DNA of 64,000 nucleotides, from assembly GCA_023131225.1 (NCBI GenBank), contig JAGLZW010000010.1:16599-80598 (forward strand). The letters run 5' to 3'. The first letter of the stretch is position 1; every line of letters begins with the position of its first letter. Below are positions 26,049-34,513 of the stretch, piece after piece. A program made the translations under genes and the position numbers. Below the pieces are notes generated by a model, which worked only from the letters and a program-made list of their open reading frames with translations, did no database searches and was not told where the DNA came from. The DNA comes from Candidatus Bathyarchaeota archaeon (GTDB lineage Archaea > Thermoproteota > Bathyarchaeia > Bathyarchaeales > SOJC01).

Positions 26049-26954
26049 ATGAAAACAGAGGTTGAAAACACGTATGCAGAGGCTTTCGAAGGACTCTATT
26101 GCAGAGTTATTGTCACAGCTGACGATGAAGAGGTTTTGCATAGTGCTTCTGAAGACGCAACGGCGACGCCTTCAATAGTTGTAGGCAGAGTTGAGGGTGG
26201 AATCGAAAAATGGTTGATTCCAAAAGAAACGCCAGATGGTCGCATGGGGGCAATTTTGCAGTTTTGGGGTGGCATAGATAATAGAAAGCCTGTGCAAAGT
26301 TCATTAGAAAAGTTTGAAACTGAACTGTCCTACCGAATCAGACAAGACATCCTCGTAAAACCCTTCACAGCCCTTTTCGACGCCTTGCCAAACGCCATAG
26401 GAAAACTGGATATGATGGAAAGAGTTGGTCATTGTGGAGATGGGTTTGAATGGGAAGAAAAACGTTATGACCGCCGCGTTATTGTTGTTCCTTTAATGGT
26501 GCCAAACTTTCTCATAGAAAGACAGCTGGGCTATGCGAAGGGAGTTATGGGTGCTAATTTCTGGTACCTGTGTGAAACCAAAGAGGCCGTTATGACTGTG
26601 GGAAGAAAAGCTCTTGAAGCAATTGACGAAGTTGAAGGAGTTATAGCTCCCTTTGGTATATGTTCTGCCGGATCAAAACTTGAAACCAAATTTCCGTCGA
26701 TAGGTCCCACGACTAATCATCCTTATTGCCCATCGCTAAGAAACAAACTTGGGGCAGCATCTAAAGTTCCTGAATGCGTCCATTTCATTCCAGAAATTGT
26801 AATTAACGGTGTTTCTCTAAGTGCTGTGAAGGTAGCTATGAAAGCTGGAATCGAAGCCACATGTAGCATAGAAGGGGTCCACGTTATTTCCGCAGGTAAC
26901 TATGGGGGCAAACTGGGCAATTATAAAATTTATCTACGAGAGTTGTTTTTATGA
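26049..26954 (+). CDS. Second formylmethanofuran:H4MPT formyltransferase homologue
   Basis: 301-aa Ftr-family protein without the N-terminal extension of the first copy. Conserved blocks: [82 protein letters not shown] and [20 protein letters not shown]. Divergence from the 10336 copy is clear (CVKP against MTCP region), so it may use another pterin, furan or formyl acceptor. It sits inside the purine gene block and overlaps the following PfkB kinase by ATGA (26951-26954). Whether it is a true Ftr is open. Confidence 0.82.
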   Translation: MKTEVENTYAEAFEGLYCRVIVTADDEEVLHSASEDATATPSIVVGRVEGGIEKWLIPKETPDGRMGAILQFWGGIDNRKPVQSSLEKFETELSYRIRQDILVKPFTALFDALPNAIGKLDMMERVGHCGDGFEWEEKRYDRRVIVVPLMVPNFLIERQLGYAKGVMGANFWYLCETKEAVMTVGRKALEAIDEVEGVIAPFGICSAGSKLETKFPSIGPTTNHPYCPSLRNKLGAASKVPECVHFIPEIVINGVSLSAVKVAMKAGIEATCSIEGVHVISAGNYGGKLGNYKIYLRELFL

Positions 26955-27856
26955 CTAAATTTGACGTTGTCGGTTTTGGCGCTTTAAACATTGATAGGCT
27001 CTTTAAGGTAAATAAGATAGCTGGAAGAGATGAGGAGAGTTTTGTTGTCGAATCCAAAGAATCTTGCGGTGGCTCAGCTGCCAACACCATTGTAGGTTTG
27101 GCGCGTTTGGGGTTAAAAACTGGATACATCGGCAAAGTTTCAGATGATCGTGAAGGGCAACTCTTGCTTGACGACTTTAATAAAGAGAACGTTGATACAA
27201 AGGGCATTGTTATTGCAAAGAGTGGACGAAGCGGTGTTGTTATGGGTTTTGTTGACGAACATGGTGAACGATCGCTTTATGTGGCTCCGGGGGTCAATGA
27301 CACCGTAGAGTTGAGAGAAATTAACAAAAATTATGTGAGAAAGGCTGGGTTTCTACATTTGACTTCTTTTGTGGGTGAAAAATCATTTGAAAGCCAGAAA
27401 GAAATTGTTGAACAGCTTCCAGAACGTGTCAGAGTGAGTTTTGATCCAGGTATGTTGTATGCTCAGAGGGGTTTGTCTTCGTTAAGACCTATTTTGAGAC
27501 GAACTTTCGTCATGCTTCCTAACGAAGTCGAGATGAAGCTGCTTACAGGCGAAGAATATGAAGATGGTGCTGAAATGTTGATAGCTGAAGGAGTTAAAGT
27601 TGTGGCAGTTAAACTAGGCAGGAAAGGGTGCTTTGTAACTGATGGCGAAGAAAGTCATGTAGTAGAGCCCTTTAAGGTAAGAGTTGTCGATACTACAGGT
27701 GCAGGTGACGCGTGGAATGCAGGTTTTCTTTATGGCTTACTTGGAGAAAATAGTTTGCTGGAGTGTGGGCGGCTTGGGAATTTTGTGGCGTCTAGGTGCA
27801 TAATGAAAATGGGAGCGAGAACTGGGCTTCCTCAACTCGCTGACTTGCATTTTTGA
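26951..27856 (+). CDS. PfkB/ribokinase-family sugar or nucleoside kinase
   Basis: Phosphorylates a sugar, nucleoside or related alcohol with ATP. PfkB signature 1 in [20 protein letters not shown] and signature 2 [18 protein letters not shown] with the catalytic Asp. [11 protein letters not shown] and [13 protein letters not shown] are the usual middle blocks. 301 aa, complete. Co-translated with the Ftr homologue and placed among purine genes, so a nucleoside or ribose-type substrate is an attractive guess, but the specificity residues cannot be read with confidence. Confidence 0.85.
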   Translation: MTKFDVVGFGALNIDRLFKVNKIAGRDEESFVVESKESCGGSAANTIVGLARLGLKTGYIGKVSDDREGQLLLDDFNKENVDTKGIVIAKSGRSGVVMGFVDEHGERSLYVAPGVNDTVELREINKNYVRKAGFLHLTSFVGEKSFESQKEIVEQLPERVRVSFDPGMLYAQRGLSSLRPILRRTFVMLPNEVEMKLLTGEEYEDGAEMLIAEGVKVVAVKLGRKGCFVTDGEESHVVEPFKVRVVDTTGAGDAWNAGFLYGLLGENSLLECGRLGNFVASRCIMKMGARTGLPQLADLHF

Positions 27857-27906
27857 AAAGTCTAAAATAGATAAGAATTGGCTAATTGTAACTTGTTGGG
27901 CTCAAT

Positions 27907-29049
27907 ATGAGGATACTCGTTTTAGGTTGTGGAAATATCGGTTCTGTTATAGCGACCGATCTTGCTGAAAGTATGCTTTCAACTGAGATTGTTATTGCTG
28001 ATAAATGTCGAAGTAGGGCTGAGAAGGTAGCTGCTCTTATCCAAGAAAGGAATGTTGCTGGAATTCAATTGGATGCTTGTAATTACCGTGAACTGGTCGA
28101 CAACATGAAAATGTTCGATGTAGTAGTGGGGGCTTTACCAGGGGACATTGGTTATCAATCTGTCAAAGCTGCTATTGATGCAAACGTAGACTTCGTAGAT
28201 GTTTCGTATATGCCAGAGAATCCTCTTACGCTAAATAAAGATGCAACAAAAGCCGGTGTGACGATCATACCTGACTGTGGAGTGGCACCCGGGATAAGCA
28301 ATGTGTTTATAGGCCATGCTATCAGCAAGCTCGATAATGTTGAAAGTGTTCATGTAATGGTTGGTGGTCTTCCAGAGGAATCAGTTCCCCCTCTGGGCTA
28401 TACGCTAACGTGGTCCACAGAAGGCCTTATCGACGAGTACACTAGAAAGGCGAAAATAGTTGAGAATGGTGAAGTGAAGGAAGTAGAGGCATTAACTGGA
28501 CTGGAAGAAGTTGAATTTCCAGGCGCTGGCAAACTTGAGGCGTTTTATACTGATGGACTTAGGACACTGCTTCATACGATAGAAGATGTTAAGACAATGT
28601 GGGAGAAAACTCTCAGGTATCCAGGGCATGTTGAGAAGATAAGATTGCTGAAGGCTTTGGGCTTTTTTGATGAACGTCCTATAGAAGTCGAGAATGCTCG
28701 TCTGTCACCGCGAAAAATTACTGTTAAGCTCTTTGAGGCGAAGCTTCGGAGACCTGAGATTAAAGATATTCTGGCTATGAAAGTGGAAATAAGCGGAATG
28801 AAAGAGGGATTAAAAAAACGCTACATTTACCATCTTCTAGATCGTTACGATGAAAAACGTGGAGTGACGGCTATGGCAAGAACAACGGCGTACCCTGCCT
28901 CCATCTTAGCTCAATTGACAGCTCAAGAAATCATAGAAGAAAAGGGTGTTGTCCCCTTAGAAAAGCTATGTGTTGAAGAAGAAATTTTCAATAAAATCCT
29001 AGCTGAACTGGAGAAACGGCATATTAAAATTGTGGAGAGCCCAGGCTAG
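27907..29049 (+). CDS. Saccharopine dehydrogenase-like oxidoreductase
   Basis: NAD(P)-dependent oxidoreductase with an N-terminal Rossmann fold (ILVLGCGNIGSVIATDLAES) and the saccharopine-dehydrogenase core: DVVVGALPGDIGYQSVKAAI, FVDVSYMPENP, VTIIPDCGVAPGISNVFIGH, then the substrate domain GGLPEESVPPLGYTLTWSTE. 380 aa. Members reduce saccharopine, carboxynorspermidine or lysine-derived imines; lysine 6-dehydrogenase-like activity is possible. No lysine or polyamine genes are adjacent, so the substrate is undetermined. Convergent with purQ (8 bp between). Confidence 0.82.
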   Translation: MRILVLGCGNIGSVIATDLAESMLSTEIVIADKCRSRAEKVAALIQERNVAGIQLDACNYRELVDNMKMFDVVVGALPGDIGYQSVKAAIDANVDFVDVSYMPENPLTLNKDATKAGVTIIPDCGVAPGISNVFIGHAISKLDNVESVHVMVGGLPEESVPPLGYTLTWSTEGLIDEYTRKAKIVENGEVKEVEALTGLEEVEFPGAGKLEAFYTDGLRTLLHTIEDVKTMWEKTLRYPGHVEKIRLLKALGFFDERPIEVENARLSPRKITVKLFEAKLRRPEIKDILAMKVEISGMKEGLKKRYIYHLLDRYDEKRGVTAMARTTAYPASILAQLTAQEIIEEKGVVPLEKLCVEEEIFNKILAELEKRHIKIVESPG

Positions 29050-29057
29050 GTGTCTGG

Positions 29058-29876
29058 CTAAAATTTTTTTGTTAAATATTCAGCAACTGATTCAAAGATT
29101 ATTTTTCCATCACCAAAAGATAGCACAGTCTCATTTCTTGTCCAGTCGGGTAATTGCCATCCAAAATACGCTCGTTCAGGATGAGGCATCAAACCGAAAA
29201 TTGTTCCTGAAGAATCGCAGATGCCTGCAATGTCGTGGAAAGATCCGTTTGGATTTGACGGATATTTCCCATCAGCGTATTCACCGTTACAGTGGCAGTA
29301 TCTGAATACCAGTTGATCATTGTCCAGCAACTTTTCCAAATATTTTTTCTCGTTTTCTTTTGCAAACATGAAACGACCTTCTGAATGTGCTACAGGAATT
29401 CTAACAACAGAACCGGAGGGAAGCCCCTTTGTGAAGACACAGTGGCCTCTGCTTTCATTCTTAAGATAGGCCCATCGGCAATTGTAGCCTGAGGGTATGT
29501 TAGTTCCCAGAGCCGCTTCTGGAAATGGGCTAACGCCGTCAAATTGGGGCAGCAAGCCTGCTTCAACTAGAACTTGAAAGCCATTACATATTCCGAGAAT
29601 CGGCCGTTCCCCATCCACAAACTTGTTAATATCTTCCCCCAGCTTTGCCATAATCCGTTTCGCCCAAATAGCGCCAGCGCGAACATAATCGCCATGGGAA
29701 AAACCGCCTGGAATAACAAGAACGTTATAGTCAAGCAGGTTCTGTTGTTTGGCAAGCTGATTGAAATGGACAACTTCCGCTTTCATCCCAGAATCTTTGA
29801 AGGCTCGTTTAGTTTCGGCATCACAATTTGTTCCACCGACACGTAAAACACAGACACGAATTTCTTTACGCTTCAC
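29058..29876 (-). CDS. purQ: Phosphoribosylformylglycinamidine synthase, glutaminase subunit
   Basis: Class I glutamine amidotransferase of the PurLQS complex. IRVCVLRVGGTNCDAETKRA, then VLVIPGGFSHGDYVRAGAIW, nucleophile Cys in LGICNGFQVLVEAGLLPQF, and the catalytic His/Glu in GLMPHPERAYFG. I start at GTG 29876, which overlaps the purL stop as GTGA and has GGAGG upstream; an in-frame start at 29903 would add nine non-conserved residues. About 272 aa, normal for an archaeal PurQ with its C-terminal extension. Confidence 0.94.
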   Translation of the reverse strand: MKRKEIRVCVLRVGGTNCDAETKRAFKDSGMKAEVVHFNQLAKQQNLLDYNVLVIPGGFSHGDYVRAGAIWAKRIMAKLGEDINKFVDGERPILGICNGFQVLVEAGLLPQFDGVSPFPEAALGTNIPSGYNCRWAYLKNESRGHCVFTKGLPSGSVVRIPVAHSEGRFMFAKENEKKYLEKLLDNDQLVFRYCHCNGEYADGKYPSNPNGSFHDIAGICDSSGTIFGLMPHPERAYFGWQLPDWTRNETVLSFGDGKIIFESVAEYLTKKF

Positions 29877-32251
29877 GTCTCTGCCTCCAAACCATGTTTC
29901 CAAACGTTTAAAAGTTCGTTTAAATCGGCATCTAATACCCTTTCATCTCTCAGACCATAGACACATAGGCAGCGTTCATCTGTTACTTCGCCTACGACAG
30001 CGCGAGAAATACCTCTCGTTATAGATTCAAAGTGGCCTGCTTGCCCTTTCAGCACCTCTACTAGAAATCTACTGTTCGACTCGGAAAAAAGCACAAAATC
30101 ATTTCTACCAGCATCTTCGGTTACTGGGACATTCTTTAACCAAATGTCCACACCATAGCCGCCGCTAAAAGCCATTTCAGCAGCAGCAACTGCAAGCCCA
30201 CCCTCTGAAATGTCATGACAAGCCCTAACACAACCACCATCAATCGCCTCAACCATTACTTCCATTACGCGTTTCGCCTGAGGAACTCTAACTTTCGGAA
30301 CCGACCTGCCCATAAAACCTTTCAGTCCATAATATTCTGAACCGCCCAACTCTGCAAAAGTTTGACCAACCACATAAAGCAAATTGCCAGGACACTTCAA
30401 GTCAAGTGAAACAGTTTTTCTAATATCAGGTATGATGCCTACGGCGGTGATCAGAAGCGTAGGTGTCACAGGACCTAATGGTGATTCGTTATAGAGACTG
30501 TCTTTTCCAGAGATAAAAGGAGTTCCGAATCCCTTTGCGAATTCGTAGCAGGCTTCACATGCCCTGACAAGGCTTCCCAACCTATCTGGCTTTTCTGGAC
30601 TCCCCCAGACAAAGTTATCCAGCAAAGCAACTCGTCGCCCACCCACTGCAATGTTGTTTCTGATGGCTTCGTCAATAGCTGAGGCTGCCATCCAGTAGGG
30701 GTCTATTCTGCCATAGCAGGGGTTCATGCCGCATGAAATGGCGATTCCTTTCCAGCTCTCTTCTAGTGGCTTGATGACTGCTGCGTCGTTGGGTCCGCCA
30801 AATTTTCCGTGTAAAGGTTTTAGGACGGTGTTTCCTTTTACCTCGTGATCGTAAGTGCGTACTACTTTTTCTCTGCTGGTGATGTTTGATGAAGCTAATA
30901 GTTTTAGAATGTATGGGTTTAGGTTACTTGGCTCTGGGAAAGTGGGTTCTTTGAATGTTACTTCATTCCATTTTGCAGTTCTTTCTGTTTTTGGTGGAGC
31001 AAACAAGAAGTCTATGTTTAGATTTGCAACTTCATGATCTTCATAGTAAATCCTCAAAGCGTTGTCATCGGTAAACTCGCCGATAGGAGTGGCTTTGACG
31101 TCTTCTTCCCTGAATATTTCTATAACTTGTTCCAAGTTCTTTTTTGGAACGAGAAGTAGCATTCTTTCTTGCGATTCAGAAACATAAATCTCCCAAGGAG
31201 CCAACCCTTCATATTTCAAAGGAACTTTTTCCAACTCAACACGGGCACCACAGCCAAATCTACGTGCCATCTCTCCCACTGCACTTGACAAACCCCCTCC
31301 GCCTAGGTCGGTTATGGCTGAGCCAAGTCGTCTATCGCGAACCTCGATTATAGCTCGTTTCAGTTTTTCTTCTTCAATCGGATTGGCTATTTGAACTGCA
31401 GGACGAGAAACCTCCTCCGACTCTTTGGTGAGTTCAGCGGAGGCAAAAGTCACGCCGTGAATTCCGTCTCGACCAGTTTTACCACCTGCAAGGAGAATTA
31501 TGTCGCTTGGTTTCGCGTTTTTAACAAATTTGTCCTTTGGAAGCAATCCTATGCATCCGCAGTAGACCACAACGTTGCCCACGTAGCTTTCGTCAAAAAA
31601 TATTGCTCCGTTTACGGTGGGGATTCCCATGTTGTTGCCGTAGCATCCTATGCCTGCCACTACCCCTCTGAAGAGATATTTTGGATGTTTGACGCCTTGT
31701 GGAAGCTTATCGTAGTCGTAGTCTAGAGGACCGAATCCCAGAACGTCGGTGCAGGCAATGGGGTCAGCCCACACGCCTAATATATCTCTAATAACGCCTC
31801 CAGTGCCTGTTGCGGCGCCGCCGAAGGGTTCTATGGCGGAAGGGTGGTTGTGGGTTTCCACTTTCGCAGCGATTGCATAGTTTTCGTCAAATTCTATGAT
31901 GCCTGCGTTGTCTTCGAATACAGAAATGCACCATGGTTGGTTCAGTTCGCTTGTTGCTTTAGCTATGTAGGTTTTAAACAAGTTTTGGATTTTGCCTTTG
32001 TCGGTGATTATGTTTCCTTTGAAGGTTTTGTGGAAGCAGTGTTCTGACCATGTTTGTCCGATTGTTTGGAGTTCTATGTCTGTTGGATTTCTGCCTTTCT
32101 TGGAGAAGTATTTTTTTACTGCCTTCATTTCTTCTAGGTTTAAGCCTATGCTGAGTTCTTGGCTGATTCTTAGCAGTTGTTTATCGTTTGTGTCTAGGAT
32201 TTTTATTTCGTGGATTTCGAAAGGTGTTTTGTGACGAGTGAAGAGGGTCAT
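29873..32251 (-). CDS. purL: Phosphoribosylformylglycinamidine synthase subunit II
   Basis: ATP-dependent synthetase subunit of the FGAM synthase complex, small-type PurL (792 aa). Landmarks: TIGQTWSEHCFHKTFKGNI, AAKVETHNHPSAIEPFGGAA, TGGVIRDILGVWADPIACTD, GGKTGRDGIHGVTFASAEL, LGGGGLSSAVGEMARRFGCG, KPLHGKFGGPNDAAVIKPL, CHDISEGGLAVAAAEMAFSG. ATG 32251 overlaps the purS stop (ATGA), and its own stop overlaps purQ. This purS-purL-purQ order with 4-bp overlaps gives coupled translation of the three subunits. Confidence 0.96.
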   Translation of the reverse strand: MTLFTRHKTPFEIHEIKILDTNDKQLLRISQELSIGLNLEEMKAVKKYFSKKGRNPTDIELQTIGQTWSEHCFHKTFKGNIITDKGKIQNLFKTYIAKATSELNQPWCISVFEDNAGIIEFDENYAIAAKVETHNHPSAIEPFGGAATGTGGVIRDILGVWADPIACTDVLGFGPLDYDYDKLPQGVKHPKYLFRGVVAGIGCYGNNMGIPTVNGAIFFDESYVGNVVVYCGCIGLLPKDKFVKNAKPSDIILLAGGKTGRDGIHGVTFASAELTKESEEVSRPAVQIANPIEEEKLKRAIIEVRDRRLGSAITDLGGGGLSSAVGEMARRFGCGARVELEKVPLKYEGLAPWEIYVSESQERMLLLVPKKNLEQVIEIFREEDVKATPIGEFTDDNALRIYYEDHEVANLNIDFLFAPPKTERTAKWNEVTFKEPTFPEPSNLNPYILKLLASSNITSREKVVRTYDHEVKGNTVLKPLHGKFGGPNDAAVIKPLEESWKGIAISCGMNPCYGRIDPYWMAASAIDEAIRNNIAVGGRRVALLDNFVWGSPEKPDRLGSLVRACEACYEFAKGFGTPFISGKDSLYNESPLGPVTPTLLITAVGIIPDIRKTVSLDLKCPGNLLYVVGQTFAELGGSEYYGLKGFMGRSVPKVRVPQAKRVMEVMVEAIDGGCVRACHDISEGGLAVAAAEMAFSGGYGVDIWLKNVPVTEDAGRNDFVLFSESNSRFLVEVLKGQAGHFESITRGISRAVVGEVTDERCLCVYGLRDERVLDADLNELLNVWKHGLEAET

Positions 32252-32499
32252 TTAGCTTCTTCAACCTGAAAAGTGTAGTTATCTTTAGTGGGATTGGCCA
32301 ACAGTTTTTTGCACATGTTTTCTACTTTGGTTTCTGCGTCGTTTCTGGAGTTTGCTTCTAGGGTTATTGTGTACATTTTGCTTACTCCGACGATTCTAAC
32401 AAGGTAGGCGAGTTCTTTTAGAGAGCGTGTAGTTGTTTCTCCCTCTGGGTCAGAGTGGCCTGGTTTAAGGCTTACTTCCACTCGAGCTTTGTATAGCAT
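32248..32499 (-). CDS. purS: Phosphoribosylformylglycinamidine synthase subunit PurS
   Basis: 83-aa subunit that bridges PurL and PurQ and channels ammonia. YKARVEVSLKPGHSDPEGET, the family's LKPGV-DPEG motif, then a TRSLKELAY helix and the alternating beta strands VGVSKMYTITLEANS. Complete. First gene of purS-purL-purQ, with a TATA-like element about 50 bp upstream of the start. Confidence 0.94.
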   Translation of the reverse strand: MLYKARVEVSLKPGHSDPEGETTTRSLKELAYLVRIVGVSKMYTITLEANSRNDAETKVENMCKKLLANPTKDNYTFQVEEAK

Positions 32500-32534
32500 G
32501 AAATATAGTTAAACAGTTAAAAATTTAAATCTTG

Positions 32535-32560
32535 TGTAAGCTAGATTTATATAAAAGTAT
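32535..32560 (-). promoter_or_regulatory. TATA box upstream of purSLQ
   Basis: Read on the minus strand, CTTTTATATAAATC lies 45-60 bp before the purS ATG and fits an archaeal TATA element. purM stops at 32567, so this promoter overlaps the purM 3' end and could also act as a boost after purM. Confidence 0.4.
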
Positions 32561-32566
32561 AAAATG

Positions 32567-33640
32567 CTATTTGAGCACCAACTTTTTCCTTTTGTAAAGC
32601 GCTATGATTTTTTCCGTGGAGGTCGCCTTTCCAATGGGTTCTGCTTCAACTTTGCTTTTGTCCAGAACATCTAACACATCATCCTGCTTTCTTCTGTCTA
32701 CAACTATGGCGAATCCCCATCCCATGTTAAATGTTTTCAGCATTTCTTCATCACTAATGCCGCCTGATGTTTCTGCTGTTTTTTGCAGTAACCTAAAGAT
32801 GGGTTGTGGCTTGAAATTGTTGAATTCGAATCCTACTCCCTTGGAGAACTTCATGAGCCTGTTAAATTTCAGATAGGCATCGCCAGTTATGTGGACGGCG
32901 CCTTTAATTTCGTGTTGCCTTACAACTTCCTGTAGCGATTTTACGTAGATTTTTGTGGGCTCTAAAGCCTCATAAATGAGCTCTTTCTCTAAGCCTTCTG
33001 GAACATCATAAGGGTCGAATTTGCCGCCCCACTTCTTGAACAAAACTTTCCTAGCTAATGTGATGCCGTTGCTGTGAATGCCAGAGCTTCTGATACCTAT
33101 AACAACGTCTTCTGGTTTGATTTCGGTACCAAGTATTATGTTGTCCTTGTCCACCTCACCGATGCACGCAACTATCATGTCGAAACCTTTGCCTTCTTTA
33201 AGTCCCTTTATGATTTCCGCAACATCACCAATTTCGCCCCCTGCCACGATACATTGGGACTCGACGGCGCCTTCCACTATGCCCTTCATCCACTCCTCCA
33301 CCAGAAACGGATCAGATATTTGAGCGTGAATGTTGTCAGCAATGGCTAGTGGATTAGCGCCAGATCTGATCACATCGTTTACAACCATCGCCACGCCGTC
33401 AATGCCTATCGTATCGTATTTATCAGCTAGTTGCGCCAAGAGGACTTTAGTGCCAACTCCTTCTATGGCGAGGTCGAGGTATCTATCGCTTATTGGAAAA
33501 ACATTGCCATAAGGAAGCTGCAAAACTTCTCCGTAAATACTAAACTTGTAGGTTCGCCTTAGCATTTTCAAAGCCGTCTTTGACTTTGCCCTCAGTTCTC
33601 TGTCAACACCAGATTCGGCATAAGTTAACTTCTTTGACAT
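32567..33640 (-). CDS. purM: Phosphoribosylaminoimidazole (AIR) synthetase
   Basis: PurM-family ATP-dependent cyclase, fifth purine step. KLTYAESGVDRELRAKSKTA, LAIEGVGTKVLLAQLADKYD, GIDGVAMVVNDVIRSGANPL, CIVAGGEIGDVAE, GIRSSGIHSNGITLARKVLF and the C-terminal FNMGWGFAIVV are diagnostic. About 357 aa. ATG 33640 has GGGTGG just upstream, so I prefer it to GTG 33649. Upstream of purS and transcribed the same way; convergent with nothing, divergent from the phosphoesterase gene. Confidence 0.94.
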   Translation of the reverse strand: MSKKLTYAESGVDRELRAKSKTALKMLRRTYKFSIYGEVLQLPYGNVFPISDRYLDLAIEGVGTKVLLAQLADKYDTIGIDGVAMVVNDVIRSGANPLAIADNIHAQISDPFLVEEWMKGIVEGAVESQCIVAGGEIGDVAEIIKGLKEGKGFDMIVACIGEVDKDNIILGTEIKPEDVVIGIRSSGIHSNGITLARKVLFKKWGGKFDPYDVPEGLEKELIYEALEPTKIYVKSLQEVVRQHEIKGAVHITGDAYLKFNRLMKFSKGVGFEFNNFKPQPIFRLLQKTAETSGGISDEEMLKTFNMGWGFAIVVDRRKQDDVLDVLDKSKVEAEPIGKATSTEKIIALYKRKKLVLK

Positions 33641-33749
33641 GCGGTCCACCCATCACAAGAGCAACAGCTATCTCGTTTGATTATTCTAAGCCTAACATTA
33701 AAAACTTTAAACTAGCCTTTTCCTATTTGATGTATGAAGGGTATGTTAT

Positions 33750-34409
33750 TTGAAAATCTTGGCGGCTACAGACTTTCATGGCGATGTTGAGGCATTTCAA
33801 AAAGTTTCTTTGAAGGCAAAGCGGAACCATGTGAATATGATTGCTGTGTGCGGGGATGTGACGCATTTTGGTTCTGTGCAACAAGCCAAAAAACTACTTT
33901 CCTCTTTACTTGCCACAAAGTCTTCAGTATTGTTTGTGCCAGGAAACTGTGACCCCCCTACATTGGCAGAAGAAAAAATAGAGACAATAGAGTCCATCCA
34001 CGGAAAATGCAAGCAAATTGGCAACACCAATTTCTTTGGTGTAGGAGGTTCTTCGCCAAGTCCTTTCGATACACCCTTCGAACTTACAGAAACAGAGATT
34101 GCCAATATTCTGGAACAAGGCTATAACTCTTGCCAAGCCAATCACAGAACCATTTTGATTTCACACCCTCCACCTAAAGACACAAAGGTAGATGTAACAT
34201 CTGCAGGCGAACATGCAGGAAGCTTCAGCGTAAGAGAATTCATAGAAAAAACAAACCTGAATCTAGTGCTATGCGGTCACATCCATGAAGCAACTGGAAT
34301 AGACAGAATAAATGATACCATCATAGTTAACCCAGGACCTGCAAGACACGGAAAATGCGCATTGATTGACTTTGGCGAAAGCATAAATGTCAGACTAGAA
34401 TCCCTATAA
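33750..34409 (+). CDS. Metallophosphoesterase (YfcE/MJ0936-like)
   Basis: 219-aa calcineurin-like phosphoesterase. Metal-binding motifs are present in order: D-x-H in ATDFHGDVEAF, GD in VCGDVTHFG, GNCD in FVPGNCDPP, SHPPPKDTKVD in place of the usual GH, and the final G-H-x-H in LCGHIHEATG. TTG 33750 start; the strong beta-strand KILAATDF immediately follows. These proteins hydrolyse phosphodiesters or pyrophosphates; the substrate is unknown. It precedes hypF by 104 bp. Confidence 0.87.
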   Translation: MKILAATDFHGDVEAFQKVSLKAKRNHVNMIAVCGDVTHFGSVQQAKKLLSSLLATKSSVLFVPGNCDPPTLAEEKIETIESIHGKCKQIGNTNFFGVGGSSPSPFDTPFELTETEIANILEQGYNSCQANHRTILISHPPPKDTKVDVTSAGEHAGSFSVREFIEKTNLNLVLCGHIHEATGIDRINDTIIVNPGPARHGKCALIDFGESINVRLESL

Positions 34410-34513
34410 CAGCCCAAAACCATCCTCTATTATTAGATTTCCAACATCACGAAACAAAAAGCGTAAAGTATTTTGGGTTCCCAAGACTGCAAATTGAAAA
34501 GGAGCACAAACCA

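Noticed and set aside
29876..29903. PurQ start at 29903.
   Set aside because: It would overlap purL by 31 bp and add non-conserved residues; GTG 29876 has GGAGG and a 4-bp overlap.
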